Source: Levilactobacillus yonginensis
GTDB lineage: Bacteria > Bacillota > Bacilli > Lactobacillales > Lactobacillaceae
NCBI RefSeq assembly: GCF_964065165.1
Contig: NZ_OZ061549.1
Location: forward strand, 744,001 to 808,000
Length of the DNA: 64,000 nt
Direction: 5' to 3'
In this document: positions 21,936 through 31,546 of the stretch, one piece after another
How positions within the stretch are numbered: position 1 is the first letter of the stretch
How the letters are laid out: the number at the start of each line of letters is the position of its first letter
The notes under the pieces: generated by a model
Seen by the model: only the letters and a program-made list of their open reading frames with translations
Told to the model about the DNA's origin: nothing
Databases searched by the model: none
Made by a program: the position numbers and the translations under genes

Positions 21936-22353
21936 GAATGAGGTTTCCTCCCAACTGTACTGTTTGATACCACCAGCAACGATACGTGGTGCTGTACCAC
22001 TCCACCAATCGCGGTGCGGTGCCATGGTGCGGCAACAGTTGCCAACTAGACTCCCCGCCACGCCATTTCAACGTCGTCGGGGGCCGCAATCGGTTCAGCA
22101 CTCTTCCAGAACGACTCTCTCGCAGCGTCGTAGTCCCAGTCTTCTGTTCAATTGACAAACGCAACGGCTGCTTTAGTTGAATAGCCTGTTGACGGCCAGC
22201 TTGCCAAATTCGTTGCCACGCTGGCCAAAAGGCTTGTTCAGCAGCCATGTTGGTTCGCCGATTACTCTGGAAACCCACTAGGGTAGTCAAACTGGTGACG
22301 ACTGCCAATACCAGCAACATTTCATATAGCGTGAACCCCCGGCGCTCAACCAC
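21886..22353 (-). CDS. comGD: Competence pseudopilin ComGD
   Basis: A 155-residue type IV pilin-like protein with the prepilin motif RRGFTLYEMLLVLAVVTSL (5-23). It begins at a GTG that overlaps the comGC stop by 8 bases. As a minor pseudopilin it should be processed by a ComC-type peptidase, not present in this window. Confidence 0.88.
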   Translation of the reverse strand: MVERRGFTLYEMLLVLAVVTSLTTLVGFQSNRRTNMAAEQAFWPAWQRIWQAGRQQAIQLKQPLRLSIEQKTGTTTLRESRSGRVLNRLRPPTTLKWRGGESSWQLLPHHGTAPRLVEWYSTTYRCWWYQTVQLGGNLIHVESAQQRRSSGLSPA

Positions 22354-22630
22354 GTGGCGGAATCTTTTCTTGTTCCGCTTGTTTGACTTGAGCCGGCGTC
22401 AGGTAGTGGTCCCGTTCCAAATCAGCATAGCTCACGCTGACTGCCCCAGCATGGTCGTCTAGATAGGCCGTGACTTGTCCTTGAACCACCGTCTCCATCG
22501 CACTTTTATGAATTCGTTGCGCTCGATGTCGCTGACCACTTAGATTTGGCAGGATAATCAAAATCAGTAGCGAAATAATGAATAGCACAATTGTCATTTC
22601 AACCAAGGTAAATCCCCTTCTCCTCTGCAC
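22346..22630 (-). CDS. comGC: Major competence pseudopilin ComGC
   Basis: A 94-residue prepilin with the canonical motif RRRGFTLVEMTIVLFIISLL (3-22), followed by LPNLSGQR. ComGC is the main subunit of the transformation pilus. Its start overlaps the last base of comGB, and its stop overlaps comGD. The length and motif are those of functional homologues. Confidence 0.93.
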   Translation of the reverse strand: MQRRRGFTLVEMTIVLFIISLLILIILPNLSGQRHRAQRIHKSAMETVVQGQVTAYLDDHAGAVSVSYADLERDHYLTPAQVKQAEQEKIPPRG

Positions 22631-23679
22631 TACATAACCCCCTGCAAATTTGTATACATGGGAAGCAACAAGCTCAAATACGCCCCGACAATCATTAATG
22701 CAACCACCGTTAATAAGATTGGTTGCACGAGAGCCAACGTCTGCTCACTGGCTTGAACCAGCTCTCGATAACGTAAATCACTGTAGAGCTGAAGTTCCCT
22801 AGCCAACTGATCATTGGTGCTCCCCTTCTGGAGCAAAATAACGAGTTGGTTCGGCACGTAAGCCTGTTGCCGCAACCAACCAACTGGCGACTGACCGGCA
22901 CCTAATTGACTAGACAAAGTCACAGCCAGCTGATGCAACAACGCTTGCTCTGGTAACTGAATGAGGACAGTAATCATTTGCTTAACGCTCAGGCCGCTGT
23001 TCACTAACTGACTCAAACTAGCCGCCAAATAATACGCATAGTACGCCCGACAAAGTCGTCCTATCAAGGGTAACCGCAGATACCAGCTAGCCAAAGTCAA
23101 TCGGGATTGTTGACGCCACCAACGATAACTCGTCACTCCAAAGCACACGAAACCGATGACGCTCATCAATATCAGGTACTGACCCGCAGCAAAGGTTGTC
23201 GTCCGCTGTGGGGCAATCTCTTGCTGGAGCTGTGGTAGAATTCCCACCTGAAGCGTGACAAATAATCCCAACATCCCCAGCAGAAGTGCAAACGGGTAGA
23301 AAAGCAATTGGTGCAGGCGTTTCTTCTGAGTAGCCATCAACCTTAGGAGCGTAGCCGCCTGATTTAGTGCCGGACCAAGCTCACCATACGTCGCGGTTAA
23401 CCGTAGCTGATAGAACACGTTAGGCTGTAAATACGGCGCTAAACTGGCCACAAAATTAGTCCCTTCCGCCAGTTCAGTGGCTACTTGAGCCACACTTTCA
23501 GGTAGGTCAGCCTTTACCTCTCGACTGAAAGCGATCGCCTGGCGCAGAGAAAACCCACTCGCCAATTGATCAGCTAGTAACTGGCAAAATTGCAGCTGAC
23601 TAGCTAATGGCCACTTAACCGTAGCGGAGTTGCCGAGCCACTTCTTGTGAAACTTCGCCGTTAATCCGCGCCATCTCAA
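22630..23679 (-). CDS. comGB: Competence pilus platform protein ComGB (GspF family)
   Basis: A 349-residue GspF/PilC-like inner-membrane platform protein with two repeated domains and hydrophobic segments near 130, 175 and 320-345. FCQLLADQLASGFSLRQAI and LSQLVNSGLSVKQMITVL are the paired T2SSF motifs. It overlaps the 3' end of comGA by 65 bp; an internal later start is possible but I see none better. Confidence 0.9.
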   Translation of the reverse strand: MRWRGLTAKFHKKWLGNSATVKWPLASQLQFCQLLADQLASGFSLRQAIAFSREVKADLPESVAQVATELAEGTNFVASLAPYLQPNVFYQLRLTATYGELGPALNQAATLLRLMATQKKRLHQLLFYPFALLLGMLGLFVTLQVGILPQLQQEIAPQRTTTFAAGQYLILMSVIGFVCFGVTSYRWWRQQSRLTLASWYLRLPLIGRLCRAYYAYYLAASLSQLVNSGLSVKQMITVLIQLPEQALLHQLAVTLSSQLGAGQSPVGWLRQQAYVPNQLVILLQKGSTNDQLARELQLYSDLRYRELVQASEQTLALVQPILLTVVALMIVGAYLSLLLPMYTNLQGVM

Positions 23680-24586
23680 GAGCTTCCCACCACCTTTCAG
23701 AAAATTCTAACCGCTGCTTTTTTTGCAGTTCTCGTCCGGTGACAATGTCTAATAAGACTGCTGGCCCGCCAGTTATTCTGGGAACTAGCCGCTGATAGCT
23801 CGTCATCGTCAAGACTTGCTGTAACTGATTCAGTGACACACCAAGTTCTGCCAGCCGAGTCAGCACGCCACCAGCGCTGCGCGCGTGTACTGTACTAAGC
23901 ACTAAGTGGCCACTCAACGCCGCGCGCACCGCTGTCTGAGCCGTCTCTGCATCTCGAATCTCACCAATAATAAACACGTCCGGTCGATGGCGTAATCCCA
24001 CTTTTAAAAGTTCGGGGTAGGTCATCCCTGCAGCAACGTTAACCTGTAGCTGAACAAAACTAGTCTCCCGAATCTCCACCGGATCTTCAATGGTCAATAT
24101 CATAGCAGTCTGCTCTAGTTCGCGGGCTGTCAAATACATCGTGGTCGTCTTACCGGAACCAGTTGGCCCAGCAAAAACCATCAATCCCCGTTGCTGTGCT
24201 AATTGGATCAACCTGGTTGGCTGACGGGCATCCAGAAAAGCCATGTTCCCAGAAAAATAGGGGTAGATTATCCGTATCACCAACGACTCACGGGCCGCAT
24301 AGTCCCCCACCGTTGAAAATCTTAGTTCCAAGTCCCCACCTTTTCCCGTCCAATTCAGGGCACCCACCTGAGGTCGCCGTTGGTCACTAATTGCCATATT
24401 GGCCTGAAACTTGAGATAAGAAATAAGTTGTTCTCCAATCGTTCGACTAACCTCACGCCACAACTGAACCGTTTGTGCATAGCGCAATCGTATCAAATAC
24501 CCTGTTGCTTGCGGTAACACATATATATCGGAGGCTCGCACCGCAACTGCCGCTGCTAGCATTTCATCAATCACCCGTTTTATCAC
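23615..24586 (-). CDS. comGA: Competence pilus assembly ATPase ComGA (GspE family)
   Basis: A 323-residue traffic ATPase. Walker A is FAGPTGSGKTTTMYL (about 138-152), the Asp box is ILTIEDPVE (about 164), Walker B is DVFIIGEIRDAETA (about 199-212), and the His box is LSTVHARSA near 230. It powers assembly of the transformation pseudopilus on the inner face of the membrane. The start is GTG, with CAGGAGAG seven bases upstream. It heads a seven-gene operon of overlapping frames. Confidence 0.95.
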   Translation of the reverse strand: MIKRVIDEMLAAAVAVRASDIYVLPQATGYLIRLRYAQTVQLWREVSRTIGEQLISYLKFQANMAISDQRRPQVGALNWTGKGGDLELRFSTVGDYAARESLVIRIIYPYFSGNMAFLDARQPTRLIQLAQQRGLMVFAGPTGSGKTTTMYLTARELEQTAMILTIEDPVEIRETSFVQLQVNVAAGMTYPELLKVGLRHRPDVFIIGEIRDAETAQTAVRAALSGHLVLSTVHARSAGGVLTRLAELGVSLNQLQQVLTMTSYQRLVPRITGGPAVLLDIVTGRELQKKQRLEFSERWWEALEMARINGEVSQEVARQLRYG

Positions 24587-24615
24587 ACGCTCACTCTCCT
24601 GCCCCTTTTAAGTTA

Positions 24616-24623
24616 ACTCCGTA
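24616..24623 (-). promoter_or_regulatory. Candidate ComX/SigH-type box upstream of comGA
   Basis: TACGGAGT on the minus strand, 30 bases before the GTG start. It resembles the streptococcal/lactococcal competence box TACGAATA in form and distance. A single short match, so tentative. Confidence 0.35.
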
Positions 24624-24652
24624 AAAGCCAGCCATTTATTTTTAATTTCAGC

Positions 24653-24679
24653 AAAAAAGGTTCAGAAATTTCTGAACCT
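24653..24679 (-). terminator. Terminator of the YhgE/Pip-type gene
   Basis: Perfect stem AGGTTCAGAAA/TTTCTGAACCT followed by T residues on the minus strand. Confidence 0.9.
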
Positions 24680-24693
24680 CTTCGTCACTACTA

Positions 24694-27600
24694 CTAATTA
24701 TCTAATGTTTCTGATTGCTGCTTATCAAACTGACGCACAAATCGTAGGCTAATTGCGCCCACACTCAGAACTAAGATCACACATGCTGCACTTAGCCCCA
24801 TTGTTAAAACGGTCGTGCTGATTCCCATTCCACTCAGTGCTTGCGACAGGCCGAGGTTCGCGTAAGTTACTGGCAAGAATTTAGCCAGTGGTGCATATAA
24901 TGTTCTCACCGTTTGACTAGGAAAGATGCCATTGGCCACACAAAGCTGCAGGAAGAAGAGTCCACCGACCACGAACACTGCTAACCGTCCGAGGTACACC
25001 CGCAACGCTAATTCAACACTCAACACCGTCACGGCAAAGAGCGTCGTCCAACCCATGAAAGCAAGCGGATGAACAGCATGAAGCATCACTCCGAGCAGAC
25101 CACTGGTCAACAGACCTTGGAGGACGACCCAGCCAGTCAGGTTCAAGAGTTGTCTTGGCGTGCGTAACCGTTGGCAAATATCAAAGAATACTACTAACAC
25201 GGTCAGTCCTAAGAACGTCATCATCGCTACCACAAAGGGCGCAATTGCATGACCAAAGTTCGGCACATAACTAAAACGCTGATGATCCAAGTCCGAAGGT
25301 GCTGCAAACATTTCTGCCATTCGACTTGTCAGTGGCTGAGCACTGATTTTATCGGCACCCCCTTGTAATGATTGGGCCAAAGTTCCATTGCCATCAGAGA
25401 CTTTCTTCGCCCCGGCAACCAATTTATCTGAATTCTGATCCAGCTTTTGCGAACCAGTAGCCAGTCGACCAATCCCTTTGACCAGAGCAGGCGTCTGACC
25501 ATTCAAGGTGGTCAGTCCATTACTAAGCTGATGACCACCTGCAGTTAATTGCGAGACACCAGCGACCAGCAGAGGAACTTGACCGTTTAACCGATCCAGG
25601 CCGCCTTGCAATTGACCCGCACCATTGACAACACTACCGGCTCCCGTAGTAAGTCGTTGCAACCCATTGGTCAGTGCTGGCAACTGGGCATTTAACGTGG
25701 TTAAGCCATCGGCCACTTGTAACGAACCATTCGCCAAGCTCGTTATGCCACCTTGGAGGACGGGCATTTGACCATTTACCTGCTGGAGGCCCGTTGTCAG
25801 CTGTTGTGAGCCATTTAGTAATTTCCCAACACCAGTCGTGAGGGTCGGCATCCCTTGAGCCATTTCAGCCGTTCCTGCCACCAATTTAGAAGTGCCCGCT
25901 GTCAATGCTAGACTTTTATCTTTCAGCTGACGACTCCCCTGCGCAAGTTGGCCAACACCAGCCGTTAGATCCGGCGTCTGTTGTTTAACCTGATCTAACC
26001 CAGCAGCCAATTTTTGGGAGCCACTAATTAAAGCCGCATATTGACTCGCCAGACTCTTATCAGATGTATTCACCTTCGTATTTAACCCACTCAGCGCGGC
26101 ACTCTGTAACGCTAGCGCTTGTCCCAATTCGCTGAATCCACCCTGTATCGTTTGTACATCCGCCTTTAACTTCTTCAAAGCAATCGTAGCCGCTGAAGAA
26201 TTGGCGGACGAGTCATCAAGCGCTACTAGCTGACTTTGAAGCTTAGCCATGGCTCGCTGAGTCATTACAGTTGGTGCAGTTGACCGTTGATCACTAGCAG
26301 CCACCAACTTTTGAGCAGCCACAGTCACTGCCTGTTTGGCCGACGAGTCAGTGCTACTTCGCGACGTACCAGCATTTGCCAGTGCTGACTTCATCGCCGC
26401 CTGCTGTTCTGCGGTCATTTTAGTCTTAGCCGCAACAGCCGTCACCTTAGCATCAATCTGGCTCTGCGACAGTCCAGCATCACTTGCATGCGAATCGTCC
26501 AAATTAGCCACTGCCTGCGTCAGGTTTGCCGCTGCCTGGGAGGTGGCATTGCCAGTTCCCGTTGAATCAGTACCACCCGCCTGACGTCGTAACTGAGCAA
26601 CGTTGTTCTGGACGGCTTGTAAAGAATCGCTTGCAGTCGTGCTGTCAGAAGTAATTGCTTGTTCCAGGGCTGCCAGGTCCTGCGTCAATACGGACGTCGC
26701 GTTGGCAGTCACAGCAATAAACTTCTGCTGGCCAGTTGCTGAACCGCTAGCTAAAGCTTGAACACCCTTAGACAGATCTGTTATACCTTTTTGTCCGCCC
26801 TGAACGCTCTTATTCAAATCATCAGAACCCACAGCTAACCGCTCAATTGCTTGGGTTAAAGTTTGAGATTTGGTATTCAACGCCTGAAGACCAGTATTCA
26901 ACTGGTAAACCCCATTCGTATACTTAACTGTACTCATGGCTAAGAGCTGACTACCATCTTGTAGCTGCACGACGCCGGACGCAAGAGCACCACTCTTGGC
27001 ATTTAGTTGCTGCAATCCGGTTGTTACTTGTTGGGAACCGTTATCCAGTCGTGAAATACCTGGTGCCAAGGGACTTACCTTCGTTTCTAGTTGGTGCATC
27101 CCATTATTCACTCGGCGTGCTCCCACAGCTAGCTGCCGAACACCAGGTGCCAAACGCCCTGTCTTCGTGGTCAGTTGCTCTGCACCATCAGCAACCTTAG
27201 CAGCACCCGTTGTCAAACGCTTAGACCCGGTATCCAGTCGTAAAACACCAGTTGCTAACGGTTGCGTCTTCGCGTGGAGCTGGTCCAACCCAGTCGTCAA
27301 TTTCCCAGCCCCAGTTGTGAGACGCTGTACACCAACCGGCAGCGTCTGAACTTTTGTTGACAGCTGAAGCACCCCTTTGTTCAAGTTGTGAACCCCAGTG
27401 GTATAAGCATTTAAGCCATCAGATAACGTCACGGTCCCATTCTTTAACTGCGTAGCCCCCGTTGCTGCCCGTTGAAAGCCCTGACCACTGTGCTTGATCT
27501 GCTGAAACATGCTCAATGCGTACGCCTTCGTCACAGCTTGGCGTACGGCCTGGTTCAATTGAGTAGCACCAGTTTGACTGATAATGCCACCAATATAGTT

Positions 27601-27996
27601 CAGCGAATCATTCGTCGCATACGACAGCTTCATGGGCTGGGGCTGTGCATCCGTCACCGTCTTGGCATGTTGGGAAAAGTTCTTAGGAATCGTTATGACC
27701 GTGTAGTATCGGTTCCGTTTCATTCCCGCCGCCGCTTCACTCGCAGATAGAAAACGCCAGCCCAGTTCATGATTTTGCTTTAACTGGCTCACGACATTGT
27801 CCCCCACAGCCAGTCGTTTTCCCTGATAATTAACTGGCTGATCCAAATTAACCACGGCCACTGGCAGCTTGGCAGTTTGCCCAAATGGGTCCCAGAAGGA
27901 CCGAATGAGTAGACTCGCACAGATAACTGGCAGCACCAGGCTGGCGGCTAACACCCACCCAGCAACTCCGTTCTTCCTTAATTTTTTCAAATTCAT
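24694..27996 (-). CDS. YhgE/Pip-domain envelope protein with a very long repeat region
   Basis: A 1100-residue protein. One membrane helix near residues 10-32 is followed by the YhgE N-terminal domain (LPVAVVNLDQPV, YYTVITIPKNFS). Then come more than 700 residues of short repeats of the type LxxGxxQLxxGLxxL, interrupted by an Ala/Ser/Thr/Gln-rich stretch (about 430-620). The end has five or six membrane helices (about 900-1085). Relatives include phage-infection protein Pip and ESX/type VII-associated YhgE/EsaA proteins; the role here is unknown. I start at the ATG after GAGGGGTGTT. Confidence 0.85.
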   Translation of the reverse strand: MNLKKLRKNGVAGWVLAASLVLPVICASLLIRSFWDPFGQTAKLPVAVVNLDQPVNYQGKRLAVGDNVVSQLKQNHELGWRFLSASEAAAGMKRNRYYTVITIPKNFSQHAKTVTDAQPQPMKLSYATNDSLNYIGGIISQTGATQLNQAVRQAVTKAYALSMFQQIKHSGQGFQRAATGATQLKNGTVTLSDGLNAYTTGVHNLNKGVLQLSTKVQTLPVGVQRLTTGAGKLTTGLDQLHAKTQPLATGVLRLDTGSKRLTTGAAKVADGAEQLTTKTGRLAPGVRQLAVGARRVNNGMHQLETKVSPLAPGISRLDNGSQQVTTGLQQLNAKSGALASGVVQLQDGSQLLAMSTVKYTNGVYQLNTGLQALNTKSQTLTQAIERLAVGSDDLNKSVQGGQKGITDLSKGVQALASGSATGQQKFIAVTANATSVLTQDLAALEQAITSDSTTASDSLQAVQNNVAQLRRQAGGTDSTGTGNATSQAAANLTQAVANLDDSHASDAGLSQSQIDAKVTAVAAKTKMTAEQQAAMKSALANAGTSRSSTDSSAKQAVTVAAQKLVAASDQRSTAPTVMTQRAMAKLQSQLVALDDSSANSSAATIALKKLKADVQTIQGGFSELGQALALQSAALSGLNTKVNTSDKSLASQYAALISGSQKLAAGLDQVKQQTPDLTAGVGQLAQGSRQLKDKSLALTAGTSKLVAGTAEMAQGMPTLTTGVGKLLNGSQQLTTGLQQVNGQMPVLQGGITSLANGSLQVADGLTTLNAQLPALTNGLQRLTTGAGSVVNGAGQLQGGLDRLNGQVPLLVAGVSQLTAGGHQLSNGLTTLNGQTPALVKGIGRLATGSQKLDQNSDKLVAGAKKVSDGNGTLAQSLQGGADKISAQPLTSRMAEMFAAPSDLDHQRFSYVPNFGHAIAPFVVAMMTFLGLTVLVVFFDICQRLRTPRQLLNLTGWVVLQGLLTSGLLGVMLHAVHPLAFMGWTTLFAVTVLSVELALRVYLGRLAVFVVGGLFFLQLCVANGIFPSQTVRTLYAPLAKFLPVTYANLGLSQALSGMGISTTVLTMGLSAACVILVLSVGAISLRFVRQFDKQQSETLDN

Positions 27997-28009
27997 AACA
28001 CCCCTCAAA

Positions 28010-28088
28010 AGTATATGGCATGTTGTATTAGACTGCATGGCACCCAACGTTTTTCAGAAAATATAATAAATTAGTATATGGCATGTTG
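28010..28088. repeat. Pair of 16-bp direct repeats upstream of the YhgE-type gene
   Basis: AGTATATGGCATGTTG occurs at 28010-28025 and, identical, at 28073-28088, 63 bp apart (about six helical turns). The first copy lies just upstream of the ribosome binding site. Each contains a TATACT on the minus strand. They may be operator sites or -10 regions. Confidence 0.7.
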
Positions 28089-28190
28089 CTTTTAATCAAA
28101 AAAAACGCGGGGCCACAAAGCCCTACCATAGCTTTGCAGTTTACGCCTTCCATTTTTAGATTGCAAGGCTCATTTTCGCTGGAGATATAA

Positions 28191-28230
28191 CAAAACCCGT
28201 TACCAGGTCAATCCTAGTAACGGGTTTGCT
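28191..28230 (-). terminator. Terminator of the yebC gene
   Basis: Stem AAACCCGTTAC/GTAACGGGTTT with a 13-base loop, then a short T-rich tract. A second weaker hairpin with a T8 run lies near 28100-28135. Confidence 0.8.
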
Positions 28231-28251
28231 AACGAAAAGTTTTCGATAAAC

Positions 28252-28989
28252 CTATTCCACACCGTCAGGTAAAACGGCAGCTTCGTAGACATCAGAAACG
28301 TCATCGTTGTCTTCCAATTCTTCAATTAAACCTTGGTATTGAGAAGCCTTGGCTTCTGGAACTTCAGTCGTGTTTTGTGGGAACATCCGAACTTCAGCGG
28401 TGTCCAGTGAATACCCTTTTTCTTGAAGGGCATCACGAACAGCGATTTCACTCGAAGGATCCGTGTAGATCTTGAACTCATCATCCGTGGTTTCCATGTC
28501 ATCCGCCCCGGCGTCCAAAGCATCCATCAACATCGTATCTTCATCCGTATCCAAGCCGTCACGTAAGATAACAATGTAACCCTTACGGTCGAACATGTAT
28601 GAAACGGAACCTGCTGCACCGAGTGCGCCACCGTGGTGCGTGAAGGCAGAACGAACAGCCGCAGCCGTCCGGTTCTTGTTATCCGTTAAGGCAGCAACCA
28701 TGATTGCTGTCCCGGCTGGACCGTAGCCTTCGTAGGTGATTTCTTCGAACTTGGCGCCACCAACACCAGAAGCTTTGTCTAAAGCCCGCTTGATGTTTTC
28801 CTTAGGCATGTTAGCTGCCCGCGCCTTGTCCATTTCCAAACGAAGTTGAGGGTTACCGTCGGGATCAGGACCACCTGCTTTTGCAGCTTGGTACAAATCA
28901 CGTGAGATTTTTTGGAAGATTTTTCCACGTTTTGCATCCTGAGCATTTTTCCGGCCCTGGATGTTATGCCATTTTGAATGTCCTGACAT
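28252..28989 (-). CDS. yebC: YebC/PmpR (TACO1) family protein
   Basis: A 245-residue protein beginning [20 protein letters not shown], the family hallmark, with [20 protein letters not shown] near 95-114 and a C-terminal acidic region. Members act as DNA-binding regulators or, by recent work on this family, relieve ribosome stalling at proline stretches. Length is standard. AGAGGAGTTACG precedes the ATG. Monocistronic. Confidence 0.95.
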   Translation of the reverse strand: MSGHSKWHNIQGRKNAQDAKRGKIFQKISRDLYQAAKAGGPDPDGNPQLRLEMDKARAANMPKENIKRALDKASGVGGAKFEEITYEGYGPAGTAIMVAALTDNKNRTAAAVRSAFTHHGGALGAAGSVSYMFDRKGYIVILRDGLDTDEDTMLMDALDAGADDMETTDDEFKIYTDPSSEIAVRDALQEKGYSLDTAEVRMFPQNTTEVPEAKASQYQGLIEELEDNDDVSDVYEAAVLPDGVE

Positions 28990-29202
28990 CGTAACTCCTC
29001 TTTTCTAAAATTTTTTAGATATCCGTATAAAACAGACACTGTTTATGTTAGCACTTACTTTCAATTCATTCAATTAAATAACTCGGCTTTTTGAAATTCA
29101 CTTCAAAATGTATAAGTTTTATGACATTCGCTCTAGAATCAGGCATTTACCCATGTTTATTCGGATATCTTATGTATAAAAACTAATTATTTAAAATAAA
29201 TC

Positions 29203-29231
29203 TTGCATAAATACACGAAAGCCACTATACT
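29203..29231 (+). promoter_or_regulatory. Promoter of the glutamine-type ABC transporter operon
   Basis: TTGCAT, 17-bp spacer, TATACT, 34 bp before the start codon. Confidence 0.8.
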
Positions 29232-29265
29232 CAATACATCAACAAATGAAGAGGAGCAATTATAT

Positions 29266-30744
29266 ATGAAAAAGAAACTAATCTTATTGCTCGCCCTCGT
29301 CTTAACAATCGTGACTGGCTTCACCACGCTGTCTTCAACGACAGCCAATGCCGCCACGGATAACTCGCTGACGAAGGTCGAGAAAAAGGGGACGTTGGTC
29401 ATGGGAACTTCCCCTGACTACCCACCGTATGAATTCCAAGCTACCGTTCACGGCAAGTCGAAAATCGTCGGCATGGACGTAGCCGTTGGGAAGAAAATTG
29501 CCAAGGATATGGGCGTGAAGCTCGTGGTTAAATCCATGTCCTTTGACTCCCTCCTGGTTGCCTTGCAAACCGGTAAGGTTGACATGGTCATCTCCGGAAT
29601 GAACCCAACTCCCGCTCGGAAGAAGAATGTTGATTTTACCCACACCTACTACCAAGGTGGCTACAGCATTGTCATCAATAAATCCGACAAAGGTATCTAT
29701 AAAGACAAGGATTCCTTCGTCGGTAAGACTATTGGTGCTCAAACCGGTTCGACTATGTATAATGAATCCAAGAAGCAAACGTCAGGTACGACTGTCAAAG
29801 GCATGACCTCCGTTTCCGACTTGATTCTGGCTTTGCAAAGCCACAAGATTCAAGGGGTAGCCATGGAAAAGCCTTCAGCTCAAGCCTACGTGGCTAACAA
29901 CAAGGAACTGGCCGCTATTCCAAGTAAATTTGATTTAAGTGCTTCCGATACTAGTGCTTCCGTTGCCTTTGCTAAGGGATCTGACGCTCTGGTTGCCAAG
30001 GCTAACAAGTCCGTTGACCAGATTAAGAACCAGAACCTGGTTAACAAGAATTACCTCCCCGCTGCTGGGAAGTACTTGAAGACCAACACCGTCAACACCA
30101 GCATGCTCCACTACTGGAAGGCCTTCCTGACTGGGATTGAATACACCTTGATCATCACGGTCTGCTCCGTCTTCTTTGGATTTATCCTTGGGGTCATCTT
30201 AGCCCTAGCACGGATGGGTCAGGGCGGCGTTGTTCGGACGGGTCTCCGTTGGTTAGCAACAGCTTACGTTGAATTCATCCGGGGGACACCTATGATGGTT
30301 CAAGTCATGTTCGTCTACTTCGGCTTAGGCCTCATTGTAAACTTACCGGCCTTGACATCCGGGATCATTGCCATTTCACTAAACTCTGGTGCTTACGTGG
30401 CTGAATACATTCGTGGTGGGATCAACTCCGTAGATGATGGTCAAACAGAAGCCGCACGGAGCCTAGGGATGTCCAGTGGTGCTACTATGCGTTTCGTAGT
30501 CTTACCACAAGCCTTGAAGAACATCTGGCCTTCATTAGGAAACGAATTTATTACCTTGATCAAGGATAGTTCCATCGTTTCCATCATCGGGGTCTCCGAA
30601 TTGATTTTCCAAAGCAACATTGTCCGGTCTGACACTTACCGGGGGGTTGCTCCAATCGCCGTCATCATGGTCCTCTACTTTGTTCTGACGTTCACGGCGT
30701 CCCGGATCTTAAACTACTTCGAAAGGAGAATGCAGCATGACTAA
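29266..30744 (+). CDS. glnP: Amino-acid ABC transporter, fused substrate-binding and permease protein (GlnP-like)
   Basis: A 492-residue fusion. Residues 1-30 are a signal peptide ending near TANAATDN. Residues about 35-270 are one extracellular family 3 solute-binding domain ([27 protein letters not shown]). Residues about 285-490 are a permease with the EAA loop [12 protein letters not shown] near 425. GlnP proteins import glutamine, glutamate or asparagine; some have two binding domains, here one. GAGGAGCAATTATAT precedes the ATG. It overlaps glnQ by 8 bases. Confidence 0.92.
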   Translation: MKKKLILLLALVLTIVTGFTTLSSTTANAATDNSLTKVEKKGTLVMGTSPDYPPYEFQATVHGKSKIVGMDVAVGKKIAKDMGVKLVVKSMSFDSLLVALQTGKVDMVISGMNPTPARKKNVDFTHTYYQGGYSIVINKSDKGIYKDKDSFVGKTIGAQTGSTMYNESKKQTSGTTVKGMTSVSDLILALQSHKIQGVAMEKPSAQAYVANNKELAAIPSKFDLSASDTSASVAFAKGSDALVAKANKSVDQIKNQNLVNKNYLPAAGKYLKTNTVNTSMLHYWKAFLTGIEYTLIITVCSVFFGFILGVILALARMGQGGVVRTGLRWLATAYVEFIRGTPMMVQVMFVYFGLGLIVNLPALTSGIIAISLNSGAYVAEYIRGGINSVDDGQTEAARSLGMSSGATMRFVVLPQALKNIWPSLGNEFITLIKDSSIVSIIGVSELIFQSNIVRSDTYRGVAPIAVIMVLYFVLTFTASRILNYFERRMQHD

Positions 30745-31477
30745 ACCAATTATTGAGGTTAAGAACCTCGCCAAAAGCTTTGGCAAAAATGACGTGTTGA
30801 AAGACATTACGGAACAAGTAAATCCTGGCCAAGTCATCGTTGTCATTGGTCCTTCCGGTGGTGGGAAGTCAACCTTCCTTCGCTGCCTCAACCTGTTAGA
30901 AACGCCCAACAGTGGTGAAGTTGATTTCGATGGCCAGAATTTGACCACCCTCGATACCAAAAAAGTCAATGAATTACGGGAACAAATGGGAATGGTCTTC
31001 CAAGGATTCAACCTCTTCCCTAACATGACTGTCTTAGAAAACATCAAGCTGGCACCCATGAAAGTCAAAGGCATGGACGATGCAGCGGCCACCAAACGGG
31101 CCCACGAACTGCTCGACCAAGTTAACCTGGATGATCACGCCGACGCCTTCCCTAGCAGCTTATCTGGTGGGCAAGCACAACGGGTTGCCATTGCCCGGGC
31201 ACTAGCAATGGACCCAAAGGTGATGCTGTTTGACGAACCCACTTCTGCCTTGGACCCTGAAATGGTCGGCGAAGTGTTGAACGTTATGCAAGAATTAGCC
31301 AACCAGGGCATGACGATGGTTGTGGTTACCCACGAAATGGGCTTTGCCAAATCCGTGGCCGACCGCGTCTGGTTCATGGCCGATGGCTACATTCAAGAAA
31401 ACAACACTCCAGACGAATTCTTCAGCAATCCCCAAACGGATCGGGCTAAAGACTTCCTCTCTAAGATTCTGATGTAA
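30737..31477 (+). CDS. glnQ: Amino-acid ABC transporter ATP-binding protein (GlnQ-like)
   Basis: A 246-residue ABC ATPase. Walker [10 protein letters not shown] (about 35-43), Q-loop [16 protein letters not shown] (about 84), signature [16 protein letters not shown] (about 140), Walker [15 protein letters not shown] (about 158) and switch [10 protein letters not shown] (about 193). It energises the adjacent GlnP-like fusion protein. It is translationally coupled to the upstream gene and followed by a strong terminator. Confidence 0.95.
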   Translation: MTKPIIEVKNLAKSFGKNDVLKDITEQVNPGQVIVVIGPSGGGKSTFLRCLNLLETPNSGEVDFDGQNLTTLDTKKVNELREQMGMVFQGFNLFPNMTVLENIKLAPMKVKGMDDAAATKRAHELLDQVNLDDHADAFPSSLSGGQAQRVAIARALAMDPKVMLFDEPTSALDPEMVGEVLNVMQELANQGMTMVVVTHEMGFAKSVADRVWFMADGYIQENNTPDEFFSNPQTDRAKDFLSKILM

Positions 31478-31487
31478 ACCTACACCG

Positions 31488-31530
31488 AAGCGCTACGCAA
31501 CTGATTAGAATCAGTTGCGTAGCGCTTTTG
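31488..31530 (+). terminator. Terminator of the glnPQ-like operon
   Basis: A stem of about 19 bp (AAGCGCTACGCAACTGATT and its complement) with a tiny loop, followed by a short T-run. Confidence 0.9.
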
Positions 31531-31546
31531 GTGTCCAGCTAACGGT

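Noticed and set aside
26336..27349. Antisense open reading frames within the YhgE-type gene
   Set aside because: They mirror the repeated coding sequence; no ribosome binding site or promoter.
28030..28165. A 43-codon minus-strand frame (MEGVNCKAMVGLC) upstream of the YhgE-type gene
   Set aside because: No convincing ribosome binding site, it runs through a T8 tract and one of the direct repeats, and the residues look random.
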